8,846 nt of DNA from the NCBI GenBank assembly GCA_020441225.1, contig JAGRMP010000073.1, forward strand, positions 3,876 to 12,721. The letters run 5' to 3'. Of the stretch, positions 1 to 7,118 are shown piece after piece. The first letter of the stretch is position 1. The number at the start of each line of letters is the position of its first letter. The stretch comes from Maritimibacter sp. GTDB taxonomy: Bacteria > Pseudomonadota > Alphaproteobacteria > Rhodobacterales > Rhodobacteraceae. The notes under the pieces are model-generated. The model made no database searches. It was given only the letters and a program-made list of their open reading frames with translations, and was not told the origin of the DNA. The translations under genes were made by a program, and so were the position numbers.

Positions 1-3000
1 GCGGCTGGCACATGATCTCCAGCCCGGCTTCCAGCGGATCGTCCGATTCGACCAGCACCAGGTTGGCCTCGCCGCCGCCGAACAGATGCGTGAACAGCAT
101 CCCGAAGTTGGAATTGACCTGTTCGAACGCGGTCAGCAGCCGCTCGCGCCCCTCGCGGTTGAGGCTGGCGATGCCGGACCGCAGCTTGGCGATGGCGGCT
201 TCCAGGTCGGCCTTTTCGTTGACCAGCGTGTCGTGCTCTTCCTGCACTTCGCGGGCGTCTTCCTCGGCGCGAAGGTTGACCGCGCCCAGCGCCTCGCGCT
301 GGCGCTTGAGCCGGTTCACGTCGTGCTCGATCTTTTCCGCCGACGGCATCGCGTCGATCCCGGTGTCGAGGTCTTCGAGCAGGCCCTCGGGCGTGGTCTC
401 CAGGTCTTCCGCGATCCGTTCGGCAGCAAAGCTCACCGCATCGCGCGCCGCCTCCACCCGGGCTTCGGCCCGGGCGCGCGCCTCACGGGCTTCGCCCGCC
501 AGCCGCTCGGTCTCGCGCTCGGCCACCGTCGCTTCGCGCAGCGCGCCCTCGGCCCCGCTCAGCGCGTCGGCTGCCGCGGCGCGGCGCGCCTCGGCCTCGG
601 CGATGGTGCGCGCCAGCTCGTCGCGCTTGGCCTCCAGCTCGCCCGGCGCGGCCATGGCCTCCTTGAGCTCGGCCTCGCTTTCTTCCTTGCGCACGGCAAG
701 CTCGGCGAGCCGCTTGCCCGCGTTTTCGAGCCGCAGCCGCCAGCCCGAGACCTCCTTGGTGATCTCCTGCGACCGCTTGGTCCGGGCCTCGCCTTCGCGT
801 TTCAGCTCCTCATGTGCCGAACGCGCCGCCAGCATCGCGCTGCGCGCCGCCTCGACCACGCGCTTCTCGTCCTCGACCTTGTCGCGGGCGGCGTCGAGGT
901 CGGGCAGCTCGGCAGCCGCTTTCTCGGCCTCGGCCAGCCGTCCCCGCGCGCCCTCGGCGTCTTCGGCATGGCGTTTCACCGCCAGCGAGAGGTTTTCGAG
1001 CTTGCCGGCGGCGAGGTTCCGGTCGGCCTCTGCCCGCGACAGCGCCCGCGCGCCCTCGGCCATCGCCCGATCGGCCTCGCGCCGCGCGTCGCGCGCCTGC
1101 CGGTCGGCTTCGGTGGCTTCGGTGAGCGCGGCCCGCAGGCCCTCATGGGTCTCACGGGTGCTACCGGCGCGCGCTTCGGCCACCTCCAGATCCTGCTTGA
1201 GCCCGTCGAGCCGGTTCATCTGTTCGAGCCGCAGCGCGGCGGTCGAAGACGAATCCTCCGCCCCCGCGCGCAGCCCGTCCCAGCGCCACAGATCGCCCGA
1301 CCGGCTGACCAGCCGCTGGCCCGGCAGCAGCGCGGGCTGCAACCGCGCGCCGTCCTCGGGCGCGACGAGGCCCACCTGCGCCATCCGGCGGCTGAGCACC
1401 CCGGGCGCACGGACATGTGACACAAGCGGGGTCACGCCCTCGGGCAGCGGCTGCGGCGCGTCGTAATCGGGCAGAAGCGCCCAGCCCGAGCCTTCGTCCT
1501 CGACCGCGGGCGCGCGCAGATCGTCGGCGAGCGCCGCGCCGAGCGCCTTTTCGAACCCGGGATCGACCCGGACCTTGTCGAGCACCTGGTCGCCGGCGCG
1601 GGTGTCGCGTTCGAGGAGGTTGGCCAGCGCCGTCACCTCGGCCCGGAGCGCCGTGACCTCGCCCTCGGCCTCCGACCGGCTGGCGCGCGCTTCCGCCTCG
1701 TTTGCCTGCGCCAGGCCCCGCGCCTCGTCGGCGGCGACCAGCGCCGCCTCGGCCGCTTCCGCCCGGGCGGCGAGGCCGGCCTGGGCACTCTCGGCGGCGG
1801 CAAAACCGGCGCGCGCGGCCTCGAGCGCTGCGCCTGCCTCTTCCATCGCGACCCCGGCACGGGCCTCTTCGGCCTCGCTGCGGGCGAGCGTCTTGCGGTT
1901 GTCTTCCAGCAGGCGCTGGGCCGACTGGTGCCGCGCGGCGAGCCGGGCCACTTCTTCGTTGAGCCGGGTCAGCGCATCTTCGCGCGCCTCTGCCGCCATC
2001 AGCGCCGCGCGCGCCTCCTCGGCCGCATCCGCCAGCCGTTCCCCGTGCCCCTCGCTCGCCTTGGCAATCTCGCGGCCCTCCCATTCGAGCCGCTCGATCG
2101 TCTCGCCCGCGTCGCGGTTCAGCGCTTCCTCGCGCTCGGCGTCGCGCATCAGCTGGGCGATGCGGGTCTCCAGCGTTTCGATCCGATCCGCGGCCTGGGC
2201 CTGCTGGTCGGCAAGCTGGTCGCGCGCCACCTGGAGGCGTTGCAGGATCGCCGCGGCAATCGCCTCTTCTTCGCGGAGCGGCGGCAACCGGTCCTCGGCC
2301 GCGACCCGCGCCTTTGCCGCCGCCCGCGCTGCCGCTTCCGCCTGCGCCGCGTCCTTCGATTTCTCGGTCAGCACCTGTTCGGCGGTCAGCCGCGCCTCGT
2401 CCGCCTCTTTCCAGCGCCGGTACAGCAACAGCCCTTCGGCCTGCCGCAGTTCCGCCCCGATCGCCCGGTACCGCGCCGCCTGCTTGGCCTGGCGGGCAAG
2501 CTGGGCGAGCTGGTGGGCGAGCTGTTCGACCACGTCGTCGACCCGCGCGAGGTTGGCCTCGGTGCCCTTGAGCTTCAGCTCCGCCTCGTGGCGGCGCTGG
2601 TACAGACCCGAGATCCCCGCCGCTTCCTCGAGGATCCGCCGCCGGTTCTTGGGCTTGGCGTTGATCAGCTCGGCGATCTGGCCCTGGCGGACGAGTGCGG
2701 GGCTGGTCGAGCCGGTCGAGGCGTCGGCGAACAGCATCTGAACGTCGCGCGCGCGCACATCCTTGGCGTTGACCTTGTAAGCGGAGCCCGCGTCGCGGGT
2801 GATCCGCCGCACCACGTCGAGAATATCGCTCTCGTTGAAGGCCGCGGGCGCCAGCCGGTCGGAATTGTCGAGCAGCAGCGAGACTTCGGCGAAATTGCGC
2901 GCGGGCCGGGTCGCGGCACCGGCGAAGATCACGTCTTCCATCCCGCCGCCGCGCATCGCGGTGGGCCGGTTTTCGCCCATCACCCAACGCAGCGCTTCGA

Positions 3001-3121
3001 GCAGGTTGGACTTGCCGCAGCCATTCGGCCCGACCACGCCGGTCAGCCCCTCGGCGATGACCAGGTCGGTCGGATCGACGAAGCTCTTGAAACCATTGAG
3101 CCTGAGTTTTGTGAACCGCAC
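1..3121 (-). CDS. smc: Chromosome segregation protein SMC, N-terminal ~1040 residues (C-terminus off the left edge)
   Basis: SMC is the ATPase core of bacterial condensin; with ScpA/ScpB it compacts and segregates newly replicated chromosomes. Read from a GTG at 3121 the frame stays open to the window edge. The protein begins MRFTKLRLNGFKSF and carries the Walker A motif GPNGCGKS at residues 31-38. The N-terminal head continues through LVRQGQIAELINAKPKNRRR (about 144-162). A long Ala/Glu/Arg-rich coiled coil follows, interrupted at about residues 515-615 by a non-coiled hinge (VDPGFEKALGAALADDLRAP to SGDLWRWDG). The second coil leads to LGAVNLRAEED and FEQVNSNFGMLFTHLFGGGE, where the C-terminal head begins. 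The signature (LSGG) and Walker B motifs are beyond the edge; the family is usually about 1150 residues, so about 110 are missing. GTG is preferred because GAGGG lies 8 nt upstream and the family N-terminus starts exactly here. The gene is transcribed divergently from the cobalt operon. Confidence 0.97.
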   Translation of the reverse strand, partial: MRFTKLRLNGFKSFVDPTDLVIAEGLTGVVGPNGCGKSNLLEALRWVMGENRPTAMRGGGMEDVIFAGAATRPARNFAEVSLLLDNSDRLAPAAFNESDILDVVRRITRDAGSAYKVNAKDVRARDVQMLFADASTGSTSPALVRQGQIAELINAKPKNRRRILEEAAGISGLYQRRHEAELKLKGTEANLARVDDVVEQLAHQLAQLARQAKQAARYRAIGAELRQAEGLLLYRRWKEADEARLTAEQVLTEKSKDAAQAEAAARAAAKARVAAEDRLPPLREEEAIAAAILQRLQVARDQLADQQAQAADRIETLETRIAQLMRDAEREEALNRDAGETIERLEWEGREIAKASEGHGERLADAAEEARAALMAAEAREDALTRLNEEVARLAARHQSAQRLLEDNRKTLARSEAEEARAGVAMEEAGAALEAARAGFAAAESAQAGLAARAEAAEAALVAADEARGLAQANEAEARASRSEAEGEVTALRAEVTALANLLERDTRAGDQVLDKVRVDPGFEKALGAALADDLRAPAVEDEGSGWALLPDYDAPQPLPEGVTPLVSHVRAPGVLSRRMAQVGLVAPEDGARLQPALLPGQRLVSRSGDLWRWDGLRAGAEDSSSTAALRLEQMNRLDGLKQDLEVAEARAGSTRETHEGLRAALTEATEADRQARDARREADRAMAEGARALSRAEADRNLAAGKLENLSLAVKRHAEDAEGARGRLAEAEKAAAELPDLDAARDKVEDEKRVVEAARSAMLAARSAHEELKREGEARTKRSQEITKEVSGWRLRLENAGKRLAELAVRKEESEAELKEAMAAPGELEAKRDELARTIAEAEARRAAAADALSGAEGALREATVAERETERLAGEAREARARAEARVEAARDAVSFAAERIAEDLETTPEGLLEDLDTGIDAMPSAEKIEHDVNRLKRQREALGAVNLRAEEDAREVQEEHDTLVNEKADLEAAIAKLRSGIASLNREGRERLLTAFEQVNSNFGMLFTHLFGGGEANLVLVESDDPLEAGLEIMCQP

Positions 3122-3157
3122 CCGGCCTGCCCTCGACGTGATTCTCGTTGAGCCGGC

Positions 3158-3186
3158 ATTCTCCGGGGGGTGCTGGCCTGAGTCAA
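3158..3186 (-). promoter_or_regulatory. Putative sigma-70 promoter of smc with a GANTC site in the -35 box
   Basis: On the minus strand TTGACT (3186-3181) and GAGAAT (3163-3158) are separated by exactly 17 nt, matching 5/6 and 4/6 of the sigma-70 consensus. Initiation would fall near 3151, giving a leader of about 30 nt before the GTG at 3121. The -35 box runs into GACTC (3184-3180), a GANTC site of the kind methylated by CcrM in alphaproteobacteria. The promoter is inferred from sequence only. Confidence 0.5.
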
Positions 3187-3197
3187 CGCGAGGGAAG

Positions 3198-3231
3198 CCC
3201 CATCTAGCGGTGGGGTGGCAGGATATCCACA
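3198..3231. other. Intergenic hairpin plus DnaA-box-like site between smc and the riboswitch
   Basis: The stretch from 3122 to about 3375 holds no convincing gene. Besides the smc promoter it contains a hairpin with a 7-bp stem (3198-3204 with 3209-3215, one G-T pair) and a TAGC loop. Seven bases further on is ATATCCACA (3223-3231), one mismatch from the DnaA box TTATCCACA. No T tract follows the hairpin on either strand, so it is unlikely to be an intrinsic terminator. A single near-match to a 9-mer is weak evidence, and no function is assigned. Confidence 0.3.
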
Positions 3232-3339
3232 AAATGTTGCTGGGCTGTCCATTTCCAACCGCATGGGCGCAAAGCGCAATCCCGGCCGGAACGCGCTCTG
3301 AAGACGCCGCCATTTGCACCCAATGCGCCGCAATCCGGG

Positions 3340-3369
3340 TTGACGCCGCCCCCCCGGACGGGCGACAAA
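3340..3369 (+). promoter_or_regulatory. Weak candidate promoter for the riboswitch-controlled cobalt operon
   Basis: TTGACG at 3340-3345 matches 5/6 of the -35 consensus. With an 18-nt spacer the -10 position falls on GACAAA (3364-3369), only 3/6. Transcription would then start near 3376, where the 5' strand of riboswitch stem P1 begins. That position is the main support, since the -10 box itself is poor. Confidence 0.35.
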
Positions 3370-3375
3370 CTTCCC

Positions 3376-3569
3376 ACATGGTTCCCGTCGGCCGCGCAAA
3401 GCGCGCCTGGGAGAATAGGGAATGCGGAGCGGGTGACCCATGTCGGGGCCCTCGAGCCGCAGCCGCCCCCGCGACTGTATGCGGAGAGCGACCGTCACAT
3501 GCCACTGGGAGACATCCTCCCGGGAAGGCGGCGGAAGCTGAGACCCGCGAGCCAGGAGACCTGCCATGT
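3376..3569 (+). promoter_or_regulatory. Cobalamin (B12) riboswitch aptamer
   Basis: This leader binds cobalamin and represses the downstream genes when B12 is abundant. The family hallmarks occur in order: GGTTCCC at 3380, GGGAA then GGGTG around 3418-3434, CGCGACTGTATGCGG near 3470-3484, GCCACTG at 3501-3507, the P5 hairpin GGGAG/CTCCC with loop ACATC, GGGAAGGC at 3522-3529, and the B12 box AGCCAGGAGACCTGCC at 3550-3565. The outer stem P1 closes by ACATGG (3376-3381) pairing with CCATGT (3564-3569). The aptamer ends 46 nt before the ATG of the permease gene, so it controls the whole cobalt-uptake operon. Confidence 0.95.
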
Positions 3570-3582
3570 CACATGAAACCCA

Positions 3583-3607
3583 CCCGTCGGGGAGACGGGC
3601 AAAGGAG
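3583..3607 (+). promoter_or_regulatory. Expression-platform hairpin and Shine-Dalgarno of the permease gene
   Basis: Just after the aptamer, CCCGTC (3583-3588) pairs with GACGGG (3594-3599) around a GGGGA loop. Its 3' arm is two bases from the ribosome-binding site AAGGAG (3602-3607), which is 8 nt before the ATG at 3616. No T run follows, so control of translation initiation is more likely than intrinsic termination. Upstream, CATG (3565-3568) could instead pair with CATG (3572-3575), which would compete with the 3' strand of P1 (3564-3569), a possible but weak switch element. Confidence 0.5.
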
Positions 3608-3615
3608 TAAGACAC

Positions 3616-4281
3616 ATGCATATCGCCCCCGGTCTCATTGACGGCGCCAAGATGGTGCTCGCCTTCGGAACCAGTTCCGCCGCCGCGCTCTATGGCGCCA
3701 GGATCGCGCTGGAGACGGTCAGGACCTCCGGTCTCGCCAGCTTCGCCGCTCGTGGCCTCATCGCGACCGGTGCCGTGCTCACCTTCTTCCAGCTCCTGCC
3801 GCATCCGCCGGTGGGCGTGTCGGAAGTGCACCTGATCCTCGGTTCGACCCTGTTCCTGACCCTCGGCGCAGGTCCGGCCGCGCTCGGTCTCGCGCTCGGC
3901 CTGCTGCTGCAGGGGCTGTTCTTCGCCCCGTTCGATCTGCCGAACTACGCCGCCAACGTGACCACGCTCCTGGTGCCGCTCTACGCCATGGCCGCGCTCG
4001 CGCGCCGCATCGTCGCCCCCGGCACGGCCTATGTCGATCTGAGTTACGTCCAGGTCGCCAAGCTGTCGGCCGCCTTCCAGGGCGGGATCGTCGCCTGGGT
4101 CGCCTTCTGGGCCTTCTACGGCCAGGGCTTCGCCGCCTGGGAAAGCGTCGCCACCTTCGGGCTCGCCTACATGACCGTCCTGCTGATCGAACCGCTGGTC
4201 GATCTCGCCGTGCTGGCGGCGGCGAAAGCTGCAAAGGGCCTCAAGGGCTCCGGCCTCGTCACCGAGCGCCTCTACGCCTGA
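3616..4281 (+). CDS. CbiM-like ECF-type cobalt transporter permease (substrate-binding membrane component)
   Basis: This 221-residue, very hydrophobic protein fits the CbiM family, the membrane component that captures Co2+ (or Ni2+) in energy-coupling-factor transporters. It starts Met-His-Ile, and in CbiM the second-residue His of the mature N-terminus is a metal ligand. The family-like core runs FFQLLPHPPVGVSEVHLILG (58-76), then LGAGPAALGLALGLLLQGLFF (83-103), with His63, His72, Gln99 and Asn114 as plausible ligand or conserved positions. About six membrane segments can be drawn. The start is fixed by AAGGAG 8 nt upstream and by the Met-His rule. It is the first gene after the B12 riboswitch, which supports cobalt as substrate. 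The usual partners CbiN, CbiQ and CbiO are not in the window, so it may use components encoded elsewhere or work with CbtAB. CbiM-family identity is by pattern rather than alignment. Confidence 0.85.
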   Translation: MHIAPGLIDGAKMVLAFGTSSAAALYGARIALETVRTSGLASFAARGLIATGAVLTFFQLLPHPPVGVSEVHLILGSTLFLTLGAGPAALGLALGLLLQGLFFAPFDLPNYAANVTTLLVPLYAMAALARRIVAPGTAYVDLSYVQVAKLSAAFQGGIVAWVAFWAFYGQGFAAWESVATFGLAYMTVLLIEPLVDLAVLAAAKAAKGLKGSGLVTERLYA

Positions 4282-4290
4282 TACTCCGGG

Positions 4291-4320
4291 GCGGCGCAGA
4301 CCAGTCCGGTTCTGCGCCGC
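4291..4320 (+). other. 10-bp stem-loop between the permease gene and cbtB
   Basis: GCGGCGCAGA (4291-4300) and TCTGCGCCGC (4311-4320) form a perfect 10-bp stem around a 10-nt loop. It starts 9 nt after the permease stop codon and ends 30 nt before cbtB. There is no T run afterwards, so it looks more like an mRNA-stability or processing element that sets different expression for the first gene and the rest. A factor-assisted terminator is not excluded. Confidence 0.55.
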
Positions 4321-4350
4321 GTCATCGCGACAGGATCCAGGAGAAATGCC

Positions 4351-4524
4351 ATGACCAATTCACTGACCGCAACCCGCGGCCGGAGCGAGTCTTCCATCGC
4401 AGCCGTGTTCGCGCTGTTTCTGACCGGCGCCGTTCTGGTGTTCATCGCCGGTTTCGCTAACGCGACGCCCCTGCACAGCCCGGCGCATGACGCGCGCCAT
4501 GCCAACGGTTTCGCCTGCCACTGA
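4351..4524 (+). CDS. cbtB: CbtB, small subunit of the CbtAB cobalt transporter
   Basis: CbtB is a short single-span membrane protein always paired with CbtA; the pair is predicted to import cobalt because it lies under B12 riboswitches. The 57-residue protein has a polar N-terminus, one hydrophobic segment at about residues 16-37 (AAVFALFLTGAVLVFIAGF), and a metal-binding tail. That tail contains His42, His46, His50, Cys56 and the terminal His57, in the family pattern HDxRHxxGFxCH ending the protein. AGGAG at 4339-4343 is 7 nt before the ATG. The stop is 15 nt before the cbtA start. The gene is too short to stand out by length, but the C-terminal motif is distinctive. The direct transport mechanism is not experimentally settled as far as I know. 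Confidence 0.93.
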   Translation: MTNSLTATRGRSESSIAAVFALFLTGAVLVFIAGFANATPLHSPAHDARHANGFACH

Positions 4525-4539
4525 GGCAGCATCACCGGC

Positions 4540-5220
4540 ATGATACGTCAAATCATTCCCGGCGCGCTGATCGCCGGAACGCTCGCCGGCACCGTGGCCG
4601 CGGTGCTGCACATCCTTTTTGTCACACCCAGCCTGCTGGAGGCAGAGCTGTTCGAGACCGGCGCGCGCGTGCATTTCGGCGACGGCGGCGCAGCCAGCGC
4701 CGCGGGCGGTGTCGATCTCTGGGCCAGCTGGGGCCGGCATCTCGGGACCTTCGGGTTCGACATCATCACCTATTGCGGGTTCGCGATGATGTTGACCGCG
4801 CTTTTCGTGCTGGCGCACTCCGCCGGCCGGCCGGTCACCGCGCGGGCGGGGCTGGTCTGGGGCATCGCCGGGTTCGTCGCCGTCCATCTCGCCCCAAGCG
4901 CCGGTCTGGCCCCCGAGCCGCCCGGGATCGAAGCGGCGGCGCTGACGGCGCGCCAGATCTGGTGGGTCGGGACGGTGTGTGCCAGTGGCGCGGGCCTGGC
5001 CCTGATCGCTTTCGGGCGCGGTGCCCTCGCACCCGCCGCGGGCATCGCCCTCCTGGCCGCGCCACATATCATCGGGGCGCCGCAGCTGGAGGCATATTCC
5101 GGCGTGGTGCCGCCGGAAATCGCGTCGCGTTTCGTCGGTCGCAGCCTTGCAACAGCAGCGGCAAGCTGGGTCAGCCTCGGCTGGCTCGCGGCGTATTTCT
5201 TCACTCGAAAGGAGGCCTAG
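4540..5220 (+). CDS. cbtA: CbtA, membrane subunit of the predicted CbtAB cobalt transporter
   Basis: This 226-residue membrane protein matches CbtA, the larger partner of CbtB. Hydrophobic segments fall at about 8-28, 70-93, 103-119, 141-160, 163-180 and 201-221, allowing five or six spans. The family block HLAPSAGLAPEPPG is at 116-129, followed by RQIWW (138-142). Membrane-embedded or nearby His24, His67, His93, His116 and His176 could handle the metal. The ATG at 4540 has only a weak TGAGG that overlaps the cbtB stop, so translation is probably coupled to cbtB. The TAG stop is immediately followed by the GTG of cobW. It acts in the inner membrane upstream of CobW and CobN in cobalt supply; transport of cobalt is inferred from family and riboswitch context. 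Confidence 0.94.
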   Translation: MIRQIIPGALIAGTLAGTVAAVLHILFVTPSLLEAELFETGARVHFGDGGAASAAGGVDLWASWGRHLGTFGFDIITYCGFAMMLTALFVLAHSAGRPVTARAGLVWGIAGFVAVHLAPSAGLAPEPPGIEAAALTARQIWWVGTVCASGAGLALIAFGRGALAPAAGIALLAAPHIIGAPQLEAYSGVVPPEIASRFVGRSLATAAASWVSLGWLAAYFFTRKEA

Positions 5221-6314
<1,094 letters not shown>

Positions 6315-6318
<4 letters not shown>

Positions 6319-6770
6319 TCCTGTCCGTCGAGAAGGGCGACCCAAGGACGCCGGGGGCAAGCGCGCTTCTCGAACAGAGCCATGCGCTGATGCGGGAGCT
6401 GTTCCCGCCCGAGGACAACTTCTTTCTCGACATCGACGCGCTGACCGCGCCGCATATCGCCTTTTTCGTTGCGCAGAGAGAGGACGAGATCCTCGGTACC
6501 GCCGCGCTCGCCGACAAGGGCGCCTATGGCGAGGTCAAGTCCATGTTCGTGGCCGAGACGGCGCGCGGCCTCGGCGTCGGCGCGGCGTTGCTCGACGCCG
6601 TCGAGGCCGAAGCGCGGACCCGGGGCCTGCCTGCCTTGATGCTGGAAACCGGCAACCTCCTCCACGCCGCACACCGGCTCTACGCCCGCGCCGGCTTTAC
6701 CGAGCGCGGGCCCTTCGGCGACTACCCCAACGCCAGATCCTCGCTGTTCATGGAAAAGCGGCTGGGTTGA
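6315..6770 (+). CDS. GNAT-family N-acetyltransferase, translationally coupled to cobW
   Basis: This 151-residue protein is a single-domain GNAT, which transfers an acetyl group from acetyl-CoA to an amine. The core reads GEVKSMFV (72-79, strand beta4) and then the acetyl-CoA loop ARGLGVGAALL (83-93), containing the R-x-x-G-x-G/A signature. LMLETGN (109-114) and the C-terminal AHRLYARAGFTERGPFGDY (about 119-137) are typical of the YsnE-like branch of small acetyltransferases. The ATG overlaps the cobW stop as ATGA, and only a weak GAGG lies upstream, so it is probably translated by ribosomes finishing cobW. The substrate is unknown; position alone does not show a role in B12 synthesis. It is the last plus-strand gene before a convergent small gene. 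Confidence 0.9.
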
Positions 6771-6819
6771 TGGCGGGCACCCGGCATCGCGAGGCAAGGT
6801 TGGCGGCGCGGTCGGACGC

Positions 6820-6838
6820 CTCCGGCGGGAGTATTTTT
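6820..6838 (+). terminator. Possible weak terminator after the cobalt operon
   Basis: A 4-bp stem CTCC (6820-6823)/GGAG (6828-6831) with a GGCG loop is followed at once by TATTTTT (6832-6838), 50 nt after the acetyltransferase stop. The stem is short for an intrinsic terminator. It overlaps the start of the dispersed motif annotated next, and the convergent small gene makes termination here sensible. Confidence 0.4.
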
Positions 6839-6850
6839 GCCAAGAAAAAA
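6829..6850 (+). repeat. Dispersed intergenic motif, copy A (left inverted copy)
   Basis: This 22-nt motif begins GAGTATTT and ends CCAAGAAAAAA. It matches copy B on the other strand (7097-7118) at 18 of 22 positions without gaps. The two copies point towards each other across the 54-residue gene. From general familiarity, similar GAGTATTT...CCAAGA strings recur at gene ends in Rhodobacteraceae; I cannot count them here. Its role is unknown. Confidence 0.6.
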
Positions 6851-6865
6851 GAAGGTGCGGGAGCG

Positions 6866-7030
6866 CTATTTGCCCGACCGCTTCTCCGCGGCCGCCCTCA
6901 TCCGCGCGACCAGCTCGGCCTTGGTCTCGGCTTTGCCGTAGGGGTTCTTCTTGCTGCCACGCGCATTGTGTTCGGCGTGACGGGGGGCGTTCTTGCCAAA
7001 TTTCGGCGCGCCTGCGGCCTTGTAATCCAT
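6866..7030 (-). CDS. Small basic protein of unknown function (54 residues)
   Basis: The protein starts MDYKAAGAPKFGKNAPRHAE and ends AELVARMRAAAEKRSGK. It has 14 Lys/Arg against 5 Asp/Glu. A Gly/Pro/Asn-rich, probably flexible N-terminal half (APKFGKNAP, KKNPYGK) precedes a short amphipathic helix from about residue 34. There is no signal peptide, membrane segment or cysteine. The ATG at 7030 is chosen because GGAGA lies 5 nt upstream; the frame stays open further, but that part (to 7135) overlaps a repeat and lacks a comparable ribosome-binding site. It is convergent with the acetyltransferase gene and divergent from cobN. I have an impression of similar short unnamed proteins in Rhodobacterales, but I do not recognise a family. 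Nucleic-acid or ribosome association is possible from charge alone; no function is assigned. Confidence 0.68.
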   Translation of the reverse strand: MDYKAAGAPKFGKNAPRHAEHNARGSKKNPYGKAETKAELVARMRAAAEKRSGK

Positions 7031-7096
7031 GATCGTCTCCGGATCCTGTTCGCCATGCCTCCTGACAGAGAGCGGGGTGCCACGCAAGTCATACCC

Positions 7097-7118
7097 CTTT
7101 TTCTTGGTGCAAATACTC
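7097..7118 (-). repeat. Dispersed intergenic motif, copy B (right inverted copy)
   Basis: Read on the minus strand this is GAGTATTT, four differing bases nearby, then CCAAGAAAAAG, matching copy A at 18 of 22 positions. It sits 67 nt upstream of the small gene's ATG and 37 nt upstream of cobN. With copy A it brackets a 290-bp segment (6829-7118). No matching target duplication is visible in the flanking 8 bases. Confidence 0.55.

Noticed and set aside
12..2987. Several long open frames on both strands inside smc (for example 12-1466 and 1575-2741 plus, 1161-2987 minus)
   Set aside because: Their products are low-complexity Ala/Arg/Ser-rich strings. They are shadows of a GC-rich coiled-coil gene whose true frame gives a clean SMC sequence from 3121 leftwards.
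1928..3151. 407-codon plus-strand frame antisense to the smc head and hinge-proximal coil
   Set aside because: It has no family resemblance and lies entirely opposite the conserved SMC Walker A region.
3340..3576. 78-codon plus-strand frame covering the riboswitch
   Set aside because: The sequence is fully explained as a structured cobalamin aptamer, and the frame has no plausible ribosome-binding site.
3043..3831. 262-codon minus-strand frame across the riboswitch and smc start
   Set aside because: It is antisense to the riboswitch and to the permease, overlaps the smc N-terminus in another frame, and has no recognisable domain.
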